Positions 6,175 through 6,741 of a DNA stretch of 6,741 nt are shown here, piece after piece. The notes under the pieces were generated by a model that ran no database searches, was not told where the DNA came from, and saw only the letters and a program-made list of their open reading frames with translations. The DNA lies in assembly GCA_003155565.1 (NCBI GenBank), contig PMDM01000224.1, forward strand, positions 2,942-9,682. The letters are read 5' to 3'. Every line of letters begins with the position of its first letter. The stretch's first letter is position 1. Position numbers and translations under genes: made by a program. This stretch comes from Methylococcaceae bacterium. GTDB lineage: Bacteria; Pseudomonadota; Gammaproteobacteria; Methylococcales; Methylomonadaceae.

Positions 6175-6741
6175 ATGGATATAACAGGGAATAGAGCCAA
6201 TGATACAGTTTCGCCAATAATACAAAGAGTATTTACGGGATTCGGCTTGCTCACGGTTATCTTAGCCATACGTGTGTTCACACTGGGGCTTTACCCACTT
6301 TATGATCCTTCCGAATCAAGGTATGCGGAAATGGGACGCAAGATGCTGGAAACCGGAAACTGGGTGACGCCGCTAATTGATTACGGCATACCTTTCTGGG
6401 GAAAACCACCGTTGTCCGTATGGATGACGGCAGCAAGTTTAGGCCTGGGAGGAGTCAACGATTTTTTTGCCAGATTGCCCTCGTTTTTATTAAGTATCGG
6501 GATCGCCTGGATTATTTTTTATCTGGCTAGCGTACAACGAGGCCGTGATGCCGCCTGGACTGCAATCATCATTCTCACCAGCTCCGTGCTTTTTTTTGTG
6601 ATGGCCGGCACAGTGGCGATGGATCCTTGTATGTGCTTTGGCGTCACGCTGGCTCTCGCTTCGTTCTGGCATGCATTGCGTGAAGGAAAGACTTATTGGG
6701 GTTATCTATTCTTCATCGGCTTGAGTATCGGCCTGATGGCG
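6175..6741 (+). CDS. Family 39 glycosyltransferase, ArnT/PMT-like, N-terminal part (cut by window end)
   Basis: The 189 residues present match the N-terminus of integral-membrane GT-C enzymes such as ArnT, which move a sugar from undecaprenyl phosphate to lipid A or another envelope acceptor on the periplasmic side. A cytoplasmic start is followed by helix 1 (about 22-41). The first periplasmic loop has the acidic motif YDPSESRYAEMGRKML (43-58; D44 and E47 correspond to the ArnT/PMT acidic pair). GNWVTPLIDYGIPFWGKPPLS follows, with the conserved KPP. Further helices lie at about 101-119, 128-147 and 150-167, and MDPC (149-152) corresponds to the LDP motif of ArnT. The frame is open to the window edge. 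ATG 6175, with a weak GGA before it, is the start I chose. The frame is also open upstream back to a TGA at 6067-6069, with another ATG at 6115, and that stretch encodes the gtrA tail. Substrate cannot be told from sequence. Confidence 0.87.
   Translation, partial: MDITGNRANDTVSPIIQRVFTGFGLLTVILAIRVFTLGLYPLYDPSESRYAEMGRKMLETGNWVTPLIDYGIPFWGKPPLSVWMTAASLGLGGVNDFFARLPSFLLSIGIAWIIFYLASVQRGRDAAWTAIIILTSSVLFFVMAGTVAMDPCMCFGVTLALASFWHALREGKTYWGYLFFIGLSIGLMA

Overview
The window looks like a chromosomal stretch of a gammaproteobacterium of moderate GC content. The RarA, YrdA-type hexapeptide and LptG sequences all resemble their gammaproteobacterial relatives. A methanotroph-like (Methylococcales) host is my guess, but nothing here proves it.

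Layout. (1) 101-1408, +: intact rarA, a AAA+ ATPase acting at stalled replication forks. (2) 1460-1993, -: intact gamma-carbonic-anhydrase-like protein of the YrdA/CaiE hexapeptide family, convergent with rarA. (3) 1994-2313: gene-free stretch holding a REP-like inverted pair, an imperfect 56-base dyad and a terminator-like hairpin. (4) 2314-2895, -: short lipoprotein built mainly of ten tandem 11-residue Ala-rich repeats. Copies of a TTACCTGA...AGGTAAT motif lie on both sides of it. (5) 3138 to about 4190, -: decayed lptG (LPS-export permease). Translating all three minus frames recovers most of LptG, but it carries at least three frameshifts and an in-frame TGA. (6) 4191-4437: AT-rich divergent intergenic region with a perfect 11-bp dyad. 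(7) 4438-5202, +: WaaE-like family 2 glycosyltransferase, intact. (8) 5203-5410: gene-free, with a long imperfect palindrome. (9) 5411-5584, +: a 57-residue exported-protein ORF with a strong ribosome binding site, apparently cut short at an A5 run. (10) 5778-6174, +: gtrA-family membrane protein, frameshifted at a G5 run, whose fourth helix continues in the +1 frame. (11) 6175 to the window end, +: N-terminal part of an ArnT/PMT-type family 39 glycosyltransferase, in frame with the displaced gtrA tail.

The left part is housekeeping. From about 3138 rightward the theme is the cell envelope: LPS export (dead copy), a core-type sugar transferase, a GtrA-type polyprenyl-sugar membrane protein and a polyprenyl-phosphate-sugar transferase. 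The right part would fit glycan decoration at the inner membrane, with GtrA moving a lipid-linked sugar and the GT39 protein transferring it. The GT2 could act on LPS core. Several genes here are broken by small indels. In lptG the lesions are too many and too varied to be read errors. In gtrA and the small ORF a single homopolymer base decides, so sequence error must be excluded first. I see no CRISPR array, tRNA, rRNA, complete insertion sequence or clearly new defence system.
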